From Flavobacteriales bacterium (GTDB taxonomy: Bacteria; Bacteroidota; Bacteroidia; Flavobacteriales; Schleiferiaceae): a stretch of 64,000 nt of DNA. Under the pieces are notes generated by a model. The model saw only the letters and a list, made by a program, of their open reading frames with translations. It had not been told where the DNA came from and did not search any database. Below are positions 44,266-53,024 of this stretch, in pieces. Each line of letters starts with the position of its first letter. The first letter of the stretch is position 1. Made by a program: the position numbers and the translations under genes. The stretch spans positions 3,000,897 to 3,064,896 of the forward strand of contig CP051243.1 of the NCBI GenBank assembly GCA_017795025.1. The letters are read 5' to 3'.

Positions 44266-45258
44266 TTAAAAGGGTGGATGTTCAGGTCGGTTATCCAATA
44301 TGCCTTCAATGCGCTCCATAACCTCTGCTGTTAGTAGGTCCTTGGCTTTACCGGCTTTAAAGTTTTCGACTAGCTGACTGGTTTTAGATGCGCCCAAAAT
44401 GGTGGTGCTAACATTGGGATTCTTTAAGGTCCAAGCAATTGCTAAAACGGGCATGCTAATTCCGAGCTCTTCGGCTAGGGCAGTAAGCTTGCGTACCTTA
44501 GCGAAATACTCCTCTTGCAGATTTTTCTCTGCTAGCCAGGATAATTCGGAAAGGTTTAGGCGAGCGTCATTGGGCACCCCATCATTGTATTTACCAGTTA
44601 AAATACCACTAGCTAAGGGGCTCCAAATGGTGGTTCCTAAGCCAACGGTTTTGTAAATCTGACTAAATTCAACTTCCACCTTTTCGCGAACCAACATGTT
44701 GTATTGCGGCTGCTCCATGGTGGGAGGAATAAGGTTGTACTGTCGAGCGACCATATGCGCTTCCATAATTTCCTGTGCACTCCATTCGCTGGTGCCCCAA
44801 TACAAGATCTTACCCTGTTGGATGAGGTTATGCATGGTCCAAACCGTTTCTTCAATCGGAGTATTTTTATCAGGACGGTGGCAGTAAAACAAATCGAGGT
44901 AATCTACTTGCAAGCGCTGCAAGGCTTGGTGACAAGCTTCTGTGAGGTGCTTGCGGGTGTTGCCTTTTTGCGTGGGTTTAGAGTGCTTTAAACCCCGAAT
45001 CCCGAAGTAGGCTTTGCTTGAAACCAAGTAGGAGTCGCGACTCCATTTAAGGTCGGCGAGAATTTCACCCATCAGGGCTTCACTCTTACCGTCGGCATAA
45101 ACTTCGGCATTATCAAAAAAATTAACGCCATTGTCGTAGGCGGTAAGCATCAATTCTTTAGCGGCCTCTTTACCTATCTGGGTGGCAAAGGTGATCCATG
45201 ATCCAAAACTCATTTCCGAAACTTGTAGTCCCGATTTTCCTAATCTGCGGTATTCCAT
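44266..45258 (-). CDS. Aldo/keto reductase
   Basis: A 330-residue NADPH-dependent oxidoreductase of the voltage-gated K+ channel beta-subunit-like AKR branch. FFDNAEVYADGKSE contains the catalytic Asp and Tyr, LVSSKAYF the Lys, and LFYCHRPD the His. GTTIWSPLASGILTGKY is the typical cofactor loop. The substrate is unknown. It is the last gene of a five-gene operon; its start shares one base with the S41 peptidase stop. Confidence 0.93.
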   Translation of the reverse strand: MEYRRLGKSGLQVSEMSFGSWITFATQIGKEAAKELMLTAYDNGVNFFDNAEVYADGKSEALMGEILADLKWSRDSYLVSSKAYFGIRGLKHSKPTQKGNTRKHLTEACHQALQRLQVDYLDLFYCHRPDKNTPIEETVWTMHNLIQQGKILYWGTSEWSAQEIMEAHMVARQYNLIPPTMEQPQYNMLVREKVEVEFSQIYKTVGLGTTIWSPLASGILTGKYNDGVPNDARLNLSELSWLAEKNLQEEYFAKVRKLTALAEELGISMPVLAIAWTLKNPNVSTTILGASKTSQLVENFKAGKAKDLLTAEVMERIEGILDNRPEHPPF

Positions 45259-46829
45259 TAATCTTCTTCTTTAAGGGCTTTTAGAGCCTCTAGTACATAG
45301 GGGTCATCCTGAGCATAAACTCTTTGATAAGCCCGGTTGCCATATCGGTTATAGGCTATAAATGCTTTTAAGCGATTGCGCAAAGCCAGCAATTGCGCGG
45401 TATCTGCCTCTAAAATGCGCTGGGCGATTGGCGCACCAAAAAAGTCGGCATATACACTGCTATCCGCTTGCCACTCTTCTATAAATCGATCTTCGGTCCA
45501 ATTGTTTAATTCCAATCGCTTTTGATCCACGAATTTAAAAGCACTTTCATCCAGGTCTACGGTCATGGCCAAATGGTAGAGTAATCGCGTGGTTCCACTA
45601 GTGTCATAACCTACCGGGTAATCGGGTATAATTCCGCCTTGATTTCGATGACCTTTAAATTCGGCCGAATCGGGCAGTAAAACGGTAGAGTCTTCTGCAT
45701 CCCCATTTAGGGCCCCGGTATTGCCATGAAAGTAATAGGATTCATCATAAGCTTCATAATCACGCTGAATAGAACGACCATTAGGGGTGTAATAGCGCTG
45801 GGTGGTGAGGCGCATTCGAGAGCCGTCCTTTAAGGTGATTTCTTCCTGAACTAAACCTTTGCCAAAAGAACGACGACCGACAATTGCCGCCCGTTCATGA
45901 TCTTGTAAGGCCCCAGCTACAATTTCACTGGCCGATGCCGAACCCCGATTAATAAGCACGGCCACTTGGCCTTTTTCAAACATTCCTCTACGGGTAGCAA
46001 AAATTTCCTCTACCTGACCGGCGCGGTTTTTAGTAAATACAATCATCTGCCCCCGAGCGAGGAACTCATCCGCTATTTGTTCGGCTGCTCCTAATAATCC
46101 ACCTGGATTATCTCTTAAGTCTAATATTAGATTTCGAGCCCCTTGATTTTGCAAGTCGCGTAAGGCTGCTTTTACTTCTGCGGCGCTGCGTGCCGTAAAT
46201 TTGGTAAGCTTAATTAGCCCAACACTGTCGTTGAGCATAAAAGAAGAGCTTACCGAGTTGAGGTCCACTTCGCCCCGACGAATGGCATACTGGACTACTT
46301 TCTTGTTTTGGGGTCGGTAAACTTCGAGTTCAACGGTACTGCCGCGTGTCCCTTTAAGGGTTTGAACCACTAGTTGACTGGTGAGCTCGGGTCCTAATAA
46401 GGCAACACTATCAGCACGGATAATCCGATCACCCGGTTTTAAACCCACCTTGGCCGAGGGACCGTTTTCCATCACCTGCACTACGGCTAAACTGTCCTTG
46501 TAAATTTTAAACTCTACCCCAATGCCTACAAAGCTGCCGCGAATGGATTCTTCATTGGCACTTACTTGATCTTCGGGGATATAAGTAGAGTGGGGGTCTA
46601 AATGATGGAGTAATTCGGATATGGTTTGATCGAGCAGACTATCGGTATTTACTTGGTCTACGTATTCGTAATCAATGTAATCGATGATCTGACGTAATTT
46701 TTGCTCACGTTCGCTGCGCTCATTGAGCGCTACCGTTTGGTGGGGGAAATTAAAAAAGAGCCCCAGAAGAATTCCGAAGACCACGGCTAATCCCAAAAGA
46801 ATGGGGTAAAGGTGCTTATTATTGCTCAA
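45258..46829 (-). CDS. S41-family C-terminal processing peptidase
   Basis: A 523-residue envelope protease anchored by an N-terminal membrane segment (about 8-28). The PDZ domain is around residues 95-165 (VGIGVEFKIYKDSL, GLKPGDRIIRAD). The tail-specific protease core carries DLRDNPGGLLGAAEQ, the catalytic Ser in RGSASASEIVAGAL and Lys in GRRSFGKGLVQEE. It degrades or trims periplasmic proteins from their C termini. Its start overlaps the dCMP deaminase end by 11 bases. Confidence 0.95.
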   Translation of the reverse strand: MSNNKHLYPILLGLAVVFGILLGLFFNFPHQTVALNERSEREQKLRQIIDYIDYEYVDQVNTDSLLDQTISELLHHLDPHSTYIPEDQVSANEESIRGSFVGIGVEFKIYKDSLAVVQVMENGPSAKVGLKPGDRIIRADSVALLGPELTSQLVVQTLKGTRGSTVELEVYRPQNKKVVQYAIRRGEVDLNSVSSSFMLNDSVGLIKLTKFTARSAAEVKAALRDLQNQGARNLILDLRDNPGGLLGAAEQIADEFLARGQMIVFTKNRAGQVEEIFATRRGMFEKGQVAVLINRGSASASEIVAGALQDHERAAIVGRRSFGKGLVQEEITLKDGSRMRLTTQRYYTPNGRSIQRDYEAYDESYYFHGNTGALNGDAEDSTVLLPDSAEFKGHRNQGGIIPDYPVGYDTSGTTRLLYHLAMTVDLDESAFKFVDQKRLELNNWTEDRFIEEWQADSSVYADFFGAPIAQRILEADTAQLLALRNRLKAFIAYNRYGNRAYQRVYAQDDPYVLEALKALKEED

Positions 46830-47265
46830 GTTCCTGTTCGCTAATCTGTTCCAGCGCTACGCCGGCTTTTTCTAAAAATTTTAATCCACTGTCGTCTTTA
46901 TAACGCTCGAGATAGACCAATCGTTTAATCCCTGATTGGTGCACTAATTTACTGCATTCTTTGCAGGGGGAAAGGGTGAGGTATAAAGTTGCACCAACCG
47001 ATGAATTTGTAGAGCTCGCCATTTTAAGGATGGCATTAGCCTCAGCGTGCAGCACATACCATTTGGTGTAATTTTCATCATCCTCACAGATGTTCTCAAA
47101 GCCGCTAGGAGTGCCGTTGTAGCCATCAGACACAATCATGCGATCCTTAATGATTAAGGCACCGACCTTGCGTCGCTCGCAATACGAAAGCTGGGCCCAT
47201 TCGCGAGCCATCCTTAGGTAGGCGATGTCGTATTTCCTTTGTTTTGCGGGATCTTCCTGCATCAT
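46819..47265 (-). CDS. dCMP/cytidine deaminase-family protein
   Basis: A 148-residue zinc-dependent deaminase. The catalytic motif is WYVLHAEANAIL (His-Ala-Glu, about residue 75) and zinc cysteines are in LSPCKECSKL. DGYNGTPSGFENIC matches the dCMP deaminase substrate loop. It probably turns dCMP into dUMP for thymidylate synthesis. Starts with an ATGA overlap to the esterase gene. Confidence 0.92.
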   Translation of the reverse strand: MMQEDPAKQRKYDIAYLRMAREWAQLSYCERRKVGALIIKDRMIVSDGYNGTPSGFENICEDDENYTKWYVLHAEANAILKMASSTNSSVGATLYLTLSPCKECSKLVHQSGIKRLVYLERYKDDSGLKFLEKAGVALEQISEQELEQ

Positions 47266-48410
47266 GGTAAATTCTTAAAAGGGGCTTGTTCGAAAAACCA
47301 AATTAGGGCTTTCGGGAATTCTTCTTGCCAAAGTTGCTCATTATGTTCTCCACCGGCAACTACATTACTTTGAATGATCCACTGCGTTTGTTCGCCCTGC
47401 AGGAGACTATCCATTTTTAGCATATTGCCTACCACCGTTTTTGGTGTACTTCCTTCTTGGTCTCCACAGCTTTGATAGATATAGCGTCGGCCTGATTCGC
47501 TTGGGTTTTTGGCTTCCATCACCTCCGGGTTAAACCAATAGGCAGGCGAAAAAATCAAGGCGCCTCCAAAACGCTGGGCCTGCTCTCTTAAGGCCCACAT
47601 CGAAAAAAGTCCGCCCAAAGAACTGCCACCAATTAAGCGGTATTCACTTTGCTTTAAGGTCCTAAAATTTGAGTCTATATAAGGAATCACTTTTTGATTA
47701 AGGAAGTTAAAATAGGCCTTGGCTTCACCGCCACCGTACTTTTCTTGTGGATAAGGGCTTAGTTCATTGATGCGTTCTGATTCCCCATGAGAAATCCCCA
47801 CGACAATGAGGTTTAGTTGTAAACTATCTAAACAAGAAGCGACCTGCCATTTAACGGCCGAGCCTTTAATCCCGCGAAACAGATTTTGTCCATCCTGAAG
47901 ATACAGGACCGGGTAGTCTGTTTTAGATAGTTCATATCCCTTAGGTAGGTAAACCCAAACTTTACGAAACTGCTCTTTGAAGCTCATGGCTGCAGAATCA
48001 GTAATAAGTTGCACCCCCCTAGGTGGGCGGTCGCTTTGATCTTCAAAGGAATAAAAGTGAAGGGTGATGCTGGAGTCCTTATACAGCTTGATATTTCGAT
48101 TGGGACGAGGGCTGCCATCAGCATTAGCTTCGGCCAAATCCCAGGAGCCGCCAGTTAATTTCGCTGCAATACTGTCTTGGTCGAGCTTAAGAACAAGCTT
48201 GCCATCTACAAATTGAAAATTAGAGTCGGCCGGATTCCATTGGTTAAAGTCACCCGCCAGATAAATGGGCTCGGGCAAGGGTTTACCATAGCCATGCTTA
48301 AGGTAAATGCTCGTTTGGCCAATCGCCACTTGGTTGAGGAGGCAAAAGCCAATCGGAATGCTAATCTTCAGAATCTGGGAAAGAATCGGTTTTAAGCTGC
48401 TGTGCGCCAT
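47262..48410 (-). CDS. Secreted esterase, enterochelin-esterase-like
   Basis: A 382-residue exported alpha/beta hydrolase with a signal peptide (CLLNQVAIGQ end). An N-terminal immunoglobulin-like/CBM48-like module (about 30-130; PEPIYLAGDFNQWNPAD) is followed by the esterase domain. The nucleophile motif is GGSSLGGLFSMW (Ser about residue 250), with DGQNLF and a catalytic His in GGEHNEQLWQ. Family members hydrolyse siderophore, sugar or xylan esters; the substrate is not clear here. It overlaps the small membrane protein gene by 50 bases. Confidence 0.85.
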   Translation of the reverse strand: MAHSSLKPILSQILKISIPIGFCLLNQVAIGQTSIYLKHGYGKPLPEPIYLAGDFNQWNPADSNFQFVDGKLVLKLDQDSIAAKLTGGSWDLAEANADGSPRPNRNIKLYKDSSITLHFYSFEDQSDRPPRGVQLITDSAAMSFKEQFRKVWVYLPKGYELSKTDYPVLYLQDGQNLFRGIKGSAVKWQVASCLDSLQLNLIVVGISHGESERINELSPYPQEKYGGGEAKAYFNFLNQKVIPYIDSNFRTLKQSEYRLIGGSSLGGLFSMWALREQAQRFGGALIFSPAYWFNPEVMEAKNPSESGRRYIYQSCGDQEGSTPKTVVGNMLKMDSLLQGEQTQWIIQSNVVAGGEHNEQLWQEEFPKALIWFFEQAPFKNLP

Positions 48411-48558
48411 ACACCAAAGATAGACTACAGATAAAAGTAATCAAGGTCATATACCAGTCCTTTTCCACTCCACTAAACACATTATATACACTGGCTAGCA
48501 TACCTAAGAGTCCAATGGTCATTAAGGTGTAATAGCTGGTTTTCTTCTTTTTATCCAT
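48361..48558 (-). CDS. Small two-TM membrane protein
   Basis: A 65-residue protein with two hydrophobic segments (about 11-28 and 36-52) between a basic N terminus (MDKKKKTSYY) and an acidic C terminus (FPDSED). Function is unknown. It is the first gene of the operon and its end overlaps the esterase start by 50 bases in another frame. No exact promoter element is visible upstream. Confidence 0.6.
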   Translation of the reverse strand: MDKKKKTSYYTLMTIGLLGMLASVYNVFSGVEKDWYMTLITFICSLSLVYGAQQLKTDSFPDSED

Positions 48559-48674
48559 AAGCTGTTTTAGTAGTAAGTATCGGTTCTCCTCTAAAAATTA
48601 CAGCACAATTTAAGTTTTCAGAAATCCACTTGTGGCCAATGCGCGTATCTAATACAAACATCAAATCATTAGTC

Positions 48675-49214
48675 ATGAAAAATTTTACTCTACTTCTTTT
48701 TGTTTTAGCCCTAGGATTGCAAAGCCAAGCGCAAACCGTTGCGGTAGGCGGTGCGCCGATGTATCCTCAAAAGGATATTGTTAGCAATGCCCTAAATTCT
48801 GCCGACCATACCACACTGGTGGCTGCTGTTAAAGCCGCCGGTTTGGTATCGGTTTTACAAGGTGATGGCCCATTCACCGTTTTTGCTCCGGTAAATGATG
48901 CCTTCGAAAACCTACCAGAAGGTACGGTGGAGAATTTGCTTAAGAAGAGCAATAAGGAGAAACTACAAGCGGTACTTACCTATCACGTTTTGGCTGGCGA
49001 TTACGACTTTAAAAGTCTTAAAAAGGCCATCTCGAAAGCGGGAGGTAGCTTGGAATTAAAAACGGTTCAAGGGGCGGTATTAACCTTTACCATGAATGGC
49101 CCTAATAACATTCTACTCGAAGATGCCAATGGCAATCAAGCGAATATTACTGTTTATGATGTGTACCAAAAGAATGGCGTGATCCATGTGATCGATAGTG
49201 TTCTTTTGCCATAG
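48675..49214 (+). CDS. Secreted fasciclin-domain protein
   Basis: From the ATG at 48675 the product is 179 residues with a signal peptide ending QSQAQ; an upstream ATG at 48630 would add 15 unlikely residues. A single fasciclin (FAS1) domain covers about 45-178: DHTTLVAAVKAAGLVSVLQG, GPFTVFAPVNDAFENLP, LTYHVLAGDY and GVIHVIDSVLLP. FAS1 domains act in cell adhesion or surface binding. A terminator follows directly. Confidence 0.93.
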   Translation: MKNFTLLLFVLALGLQSQAQTVAVGGAPMYPQKDIVSNALNSADHTTLVAAVKAAGLVSVLQGDGPFTVFAPVNDAFENLPEGTVENLLKKSNKEKLQAVLTYHVLAGDYDFKSLKKAISKAGGSLELKTVQGAVLTFTMNGPNNILLEDANGNQANITVYDVYQKNGVIHVIDSVLLP

Positions 49215-49233
49215 CTTGTTGTTTGGTTGAATG

Positions 49234-49272
49234 AAAGGTGCTTTGGACTTTTTCCGGAGCACCTTTCTTTAT
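49234..49272 (+). terminator. Terminator after the fasciclin gene
   Basis: AAAGGTGCT pairs with AGCACCTTT across a loop of about 15 bases, followed by a T-rich tract. It rules out the upstream extension of the PadR frame as coding. Confidence 0.75.
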
Positions 49273-49278
49273 TTTTAT

Positions 49279-49299
49279 ATACATAGATTTATGATGTAT
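49279..49299. promoter_or_regulatory. Candidate PadR operator
   Basis: ATACAT and ATGTAT form an inverted repeat separated by nine bases, close to the ATGT-N8-ACAT type reported for PadR regulators. It lies 25 bases before the padR ATG at 49324. A T-rich stretch follows but no exact TAnnTTTG. Confidence 0.45.
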
Positions 49300-49323
49300 T
49301 GTATTTTTATGTATTATTGCCCT

Positions 49324-49662
49324 ATGTATTCAAAAGAACTGCTAAAAGGGACCCTTCAAGCGATTATTTTAAAGCTGTTGGCCGAGAATGGAAGCATGTA
49401 TGGTTATGAGATTTCTCAGAAGGTGAAGGAACTCTCCGACGATAAGATTCACCTTAAAGATGGTTCCCTTTACCCTGCCTTGCAAAAAATGTTGAGCGAT
49501 GGCTTAGTGGAATATCGAGAAGAGATGATTGGCAAACGGGTGCGTAAATATTATCAGCTCACTAGCACCGGAAAAAGCCGTCAGATTGATGCCTTAGAGG
49601 AAATTAAGGAGTTTATCCAAACCCTGGATGGTATCCTAAAACTTAAAATGCTTGGTGTATGA
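49324..49662 (+). CDS. PadR-family transcriptional regulator
   Basis: A 112-residue winged-helix repressor from the ATG at 49324 (MYSKELLKGTLQ). ILKLLAENGSMYGYEISQKV and LKDGSLYPALQKMLSDGLV (helix-turn-helix) and KYYQLTSTGKS (wing) are the family signature. Class PadR-s2 by size. It is followed, with an ATGA overlap, by a membrane protein gene. In Bacteroidota and Firmicutes such pairs commonly respond to membrane stress or drugs. Confidence 0.92.
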   Translation: MYSKELLKGTLQAIILKLLAENGSMYGYEISQKVKELSDDKIHLKDGSLYPALQKMLSDGLVEYREEMIGKRVRKYYQLTSTGKSRQIDALEEIKEFIQTLDGILKLKMLGV

Positions 49663-50270
49663 AAATTAGTGAAGCCCAAGAAGAACAGATTCGGCAAGCT
49701 GTACTACGGCATCACTTTAAACTGCAGGGATTGGCCGAAGATTTAATTGATCATATCTACTGTTACCTCTACGAGCATGGCGTAGAAGGGCAGGATTTTG
49801 ATAAACAAGTGCAAGAGGCCATTCGGCGATTAGCGCCGGAGGGTCTCGAAACCATCGAAAACGAAACTTTCTATTTGTTAAACTTCAAAAAGATGATTCT
49901 TATGAAACGATTTATTTATGCCATAGGACTGATTGGTGCTATGGCCTTTGCCGCTGGACTAGTATTCAAATTATTCTACTGGCCCTATGCTAACATTTTA
50001 ACGATGCTCGGCAGTGTGGTGGGCTTACTGATTTTTTTACCCCTTTGGGCCCTTGATCGCTACAAATACCAAATGGTTAAAAAACCCTTGGAACGTTGGA
50101 AACTCATTTTAGGCATTAGCTCAGGTGTGCTTATCGGGCTGGGAACTTTAATGAAGTTTCTTCACCTCATGGGGGCAGGTGTGATTTTCATTTCGGGCTC
50201 CTTCCTATTTGTGGTGGCCTTCTTACCCCTTTATTTTTTAAGCTCCTACCGTCGGTCTATCGAACCCTAA
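49659..50270 (+). CDS. Membrane protein paired with PadR
   Basis: A 203-residue protein. The N-terminal ~75 residues are soluble and helical (RHHFKLQGLAEDLIDHIYCY, QVQEAIRRLAP), like the permease-prefix or DUF1700-like N terminus often found beside PadR. Four membrane segments follow at about 85-103, 111-128, 148-165 and 170-190, the first two with GldL-like sequence (MAFAAGLVFKLFYWPYANIL). Function is unknown. Cotranslated with the PadR gene; a terminator ends the unit. Confidence 0.7.
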   Translation: MKISEAQEEQIRQAVLRHHFKLQGLAEDLIDHIYCYLYEHGVEGQDFDKQVQEAIRRLAPEGLETIENETFYLLNFKKMILMKRFIYAIGLIGAMAFAAGLVFKLFYWPYANILTMLGSVVGLLIFLPLWALDRYKYQMVKKPLERWKLILGISSGVLIGLGTLMKFLHLMGAGVIFISGSFLFVVAFLPLYFLSSYRRSIEP

Positions 50271-50290
50271 TGTGCTCTTCCCATGCATTA

Positions 50291-50320
50291 AACCCCAAGA
50301 TTTACGCTTGGGGTTTTTTT
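50291..50320 (+). terminator. Terminator of the PadR operon
   Basis: AACCCCAAG pairs with CTTGGGGTT around ATTTACG, followed by seven T. Confidence 0.92.
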
Positions 50321-50383
50321 ATGCCCCATTTTAAACTAAGCCCTAAAAAAACATTGTAACTTTCCCCTTGCAACCAAGCCACC

Positions 50384-51244
50384 ATGACCTTATTCAAACT
50401 TCTTAGGGTAAACAATTACATCAAGAATTTCTACATCTTTCTGCCCGCCTTTTTCTCGGGACGAATTTTAGAGCAGGCCATTGCGGTAAATAGCACGATT
50501 GCTTTTGCGCTCTTTTGCCTCATGGCTAGTGCGATTTATATTTTTAATGATATCCGTGATGTAGAAGAGGATCGGAAACATCCTAAAAAACGATTTCGCC
50601 CCATTGCCTCGGGAGCGATAAATCCACGAGCCGCCTTATTGCTGGGGGCTGGATTGGCTCTAACTTCTTTGGGTTTCGCCTGGTTTGTGACTCCAGCACT
50701 TTTTTGGGTGCTTGTCATTTACTTACTACTCAATATTGCTTATTCCTGGCGCTTAAAACACATCGCCATCATCGATATCAGTATCGTGAGTTTGGGTTTT
50801 ATCCTACGTATTGAAGCAGGTCACGCGGTAACCGGTATTGAAATTTCAAAATGGCTAACCATGATGGTGTTTCTGCTTTCGATGTTTCAAGCTATGGCCA
50901 AGCGACTCGATGATATCTCCGTGGCCGAAGATGATGGGGTGATCTCCCGAAAGAGCATTAATGGCTATAGTGCCGACTTCTTAAAAATAGCCCTGTCTAT
51001 TTTTAGTGCGGTTTTGGTAGTATGCTATATCATCTATATCACCCAGCCCCTCAATATTGAAAGATTAGGAGCGCATTCTTATTACACCGTATTCCCTGTT
51101 TTACTTGGTGTTTTACGCTATTTGCAGCAGCTCTATGTTTACAAGAAGTCCTACAATCCGGTTAAAATTTTATTGCAAGATCATTTCTTGCAGGTCATCT
51201 TTTTAATGTGGGTGGGCGGCTTTGCCTATTTGCTTTATGTTTAA
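50384..51244 (+). CDS. UbiA-family prenyltransferase, decaprenyl-P phosphoribosyltransferase-like
   Basis: A 286-residue membrane enzyme with about eight membrane segments. The first Asp-rich motif is NDIRDVEEDRKHPKKRFRPIASG (about residues 55-77, given in parts), and the second lies near LDDISVAED. LRVNNYIKNFYIFLPAFFSG at the N terminus and GHAVTGIEISKWL are typical of the branch that includes the mycobacterial decaprenyl-phosphate phosphoribosyltransferase, rather than quinone enzymes. It may attach phosphoribose to polyprenyl phosphate. A near-consensus -7 (TAACTTTC, 50357-50364) precedes it. It overlaps the next gene by eight bases. Confidence 0.8.
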   Translation: MTLFKLLRVNNYIKNFYIFLPAFFSGRILEQAIAVNSTIAFALFCLMASAIYIFNDIRDVEEDRKHPKKRFRPIASGAINPRAALLLGAGLALTSLGFAWFVTPALFWVLVIYLLLNIAYSWRLKHIAIIDISIVSLGFILRIEAGHAVTGIEISKWLTMMVFLLSMFQAMAKRLDDISVAEDDGVISRKSINGYSADFLKIALSIFSAVLVVCYIIYITQPLNIERLGAHSYYTVFPVLLGVLRYLQQLYVYKKSYNPVKILLQDHFLQVIFLMWVGGFAYLLYV

Positions 51245-52403
51245 ACAACGTGCACCATTACCGCTCTTGCGCGGACTCTATTTTATTCTCTGGGCCATCC
51301 TCACTTGGCGCTTAGTTCAAACTTTAATGGGCCCTTTTTTGGGGGAAGATATAGCCTTTGCCTTTCGATCGGATAACTTCTTTAGTTTTAGTGGCGGACA
51401 CATTCGCCGGGGCTTGATTGGGGAAGTTTTACTCCAATTGCAAAAGCTGGGAGCGCCGGCCATTTTCCTTTATTCACTTTTACTCCTACTCCTTTTCGCC
51501 GGCTTGTACTTATTGGTCTTTCCTAAATTATTGCGAAGCTTTCGCCCTTTAGAGGTAATGCTCATTTTACTGAGCGGCTTCTTCTTAATGCCCGGCTTAG
51601 ATCGTGAGCTGTTTATGCTTTTGCCTGCAGTGTACTATTTCTTTAGGCAGCGATTAGATGGTGGCTTTTTCCTGCTCTTAGGACTGGTGGCCTTTATTCA
51701 CGAGATGGCCCTCTTGCTTTATTTTCCAATTATTTGGTTTGCCTTACGGCAGATGCGACATAAGCTAACATCGGCGCAAGCCTTATATGCTATTCCGGTA
51801 ATCCTGGCTTATGTAGCAGTGATTGTCCTTAAAGGAGACCTTAATCTTAGCCCTGAAAAAACGTTTTGGCCTCAATACGGAATAGAGGGGCTCGAGGATC
51901 GAATTTTATACACCTTTGCAGGGAAGGGCCTTTTAGCTACCCTTAAGCTACATGGCTCGATAATATTGGGTAAAGTGGAAACCCTTTACGCCCTGCCGGG
52001 TTTGCTTTCCTTTTTTGTGCTGGTCTTTCTTCTCTTCAGGAGATTTGGTGCTTCGGCAATTAGCCTCGCCTATTATCTTGCGGTCACCGCCTTGTTTTTT
52101 GTCCTAAGTATTGATTATGGACGCTACTATTACTTTCTGTTTTTCTTTTTCTTACTGCTCACCCAAAGTGGATTATTGCTTAAGGTCGAAACCGCCTTAG
52201 CCGACTTCAACTTTCTACTTCCTAAGTTTTTACGGCCCTGGTTAAATCTGGATTTTAGTCATCGCCATTTCCTAGCTTTCTTGTTCATCTTTGCTTTGGC
52301 CCCCTTTGGTTATTGGCTGGGGGACACCATTTTAGAGCCAGCTTTTTGGCAAGAAGTACAGCAGTTTATACAATTCGAAATGCCTAAGTATGCCGGAGAG
52401 TAA
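51237..52403 (+). CDS. Multi-TM membrane protein, possible GT-C-like transferase
   Basis: Starting at the ATG at 51237 (MFKQRAPLPL) the product is 388 residues; a TTG further upstream would extend into the UbiA gene and is rejected. About nine to ten membrane segments span the chain. A conserved-looking loop FSGGHIRRGLIGEVL follows the first segment, a pattern seen in uncharacterised proteins of polysaccharide clusters. FIHEMALLLYFP lies mid-chain. It sits between UbiA and a HAD phosphatase with overlaps on both sides. Its role is unknown; a lipid-linked-sugar-dependent glycosyltransferase is a guess. Confidence 0.6.
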   Translation: MFKQRAPLPLLRGLYFILWAILTWRLVQTLMGPFLGEDIAFAFRSDNFFSFSGGHIRRGLIGEVLLQLQKLGAPAIFLYSLLLLLLFAGLYLLVFPKLLRSFRPLEVMLILLSGFFLMPGLDRELFMLLPAVYYFFRQRLDGGFFLLLGLVAFIHEMALLLYFPIIWFALRQMRHKLTSAQALYAIPVILAYVAVIVLKGDLNLSPEKTFWPQYGIEGLEDRILYTFAGKGLLATLKLHGSIILGKVETLYALPGLLSFFVLVFLLFRRFGASAISLAYYLAVTALFFVLSIDYGRYYYFLFFFFLLLTQSGLLLKVETALADFNFLLPKFLRPWLNLDFSHRHFLAFLFIFALAPFGYWLGDTILEPAFWQEVQQFIQFEMPKYAGE

Positions 52404-53007
52404 AAGCCTTGTTTTACTCGATTTTGATGGCACCCTCATGAAGGGGGATATCTTCGCGGCTTACCTAAAGTTCCGATTAAAGGAGCCCAAGGTTTTGCTC
52501 CGACTCCCTTTAGCAATCCCCTTTTTCCTGCTTTTTAAATTGGGTTTATTGGATAATGAAAGGGCTAAGCAAGGCCTGTTTCGTAGTCTCTTTGCAGGAG
52601 AAAGAGTATTTGACTTCAGAAGCCGGGCCGAGGATTTTTGGTTAGAGCGGGGCTTGGGCCTCAATCCATTAATAGAAGAGCATATACAAACACACCGTAA
52701 GAATCAGGCGGAGTTTTGGATTGTTTCCGCCAACTTCGAACCGATTATTGCTTCTTTTTGCAAAAGAGCAGGCGCTTACTCCTACCTCTGCACCCAGCTC
52801 GAAGAACGAGAAGGTAAACTCAGTGGAAAGTTTGCCGGTCCTAACTGCTATGGACACGAAAAAGTAAACCGCCTCGAACAACACTTTCCTGACCGAAATC
52901 AATTCGCAAAAGTATACGCCTATGGCGATAGCGCTGGAGACATTCCCATGCTTCGGTGGGCCGACGAAGCGTATTTACTAAAGAATGGCCATTGGCAAAA
53001 AGTATAG
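52390..53007 (+). CDS. HAD-IB phosphatase, phosphoserine-phosphatase-like
   Basis: A 205-residue HAD hydrolase. LLDFDGTLMKGD supplies the Asp nucleophile (about residue 11), FWIVSANFEPII the Ser/Thr motif, HEKVNRLEQ the Lys, and AYGDSAGDIPML the acidic motif. C1-cap helices are hydrophobic (LLRLPLAIPFFLLFKLGLL), suggesting membrane-near action. In other bacteria such HAD domains are fused to UbiA prenyltransferases, so it may remove the 5-phosphate from polyprenyl-phosphoribose. It starts 14 bases before the end of the previous gene. Confidence 0.85.
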   Translation: MPESKSLVLLDFDGTLMKGDIFAAYLKFRLKEPKVLLRLPLAIPFFLLFKLGLLDNERAKQGLFRSLFAGERVFDFRSRAEDFWLERGLGLNPLIEEHIQTHRKNQAEFWIVSANFEPIIASFCKRAGAYSYLCTQLEEREGKLSGKFAGPNCYGHEKVNRLEQHFPDRNQFAKVYAYGDSAGDIPMLRWADEAYLLKNGHWQKV

Positions 53008-53024
53008 TCAGCAATTCCCGGAGT

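Noticed and set aside
49231-49323. Extended PadR N terminus
   Set aside because: The extra 31 codons run through a terminator hairpin and the candidate operator.
51222-51236. TTG start for the multi-TM gene
   Set aside because: An ATG five codons later fits better and has the usual short overlap.
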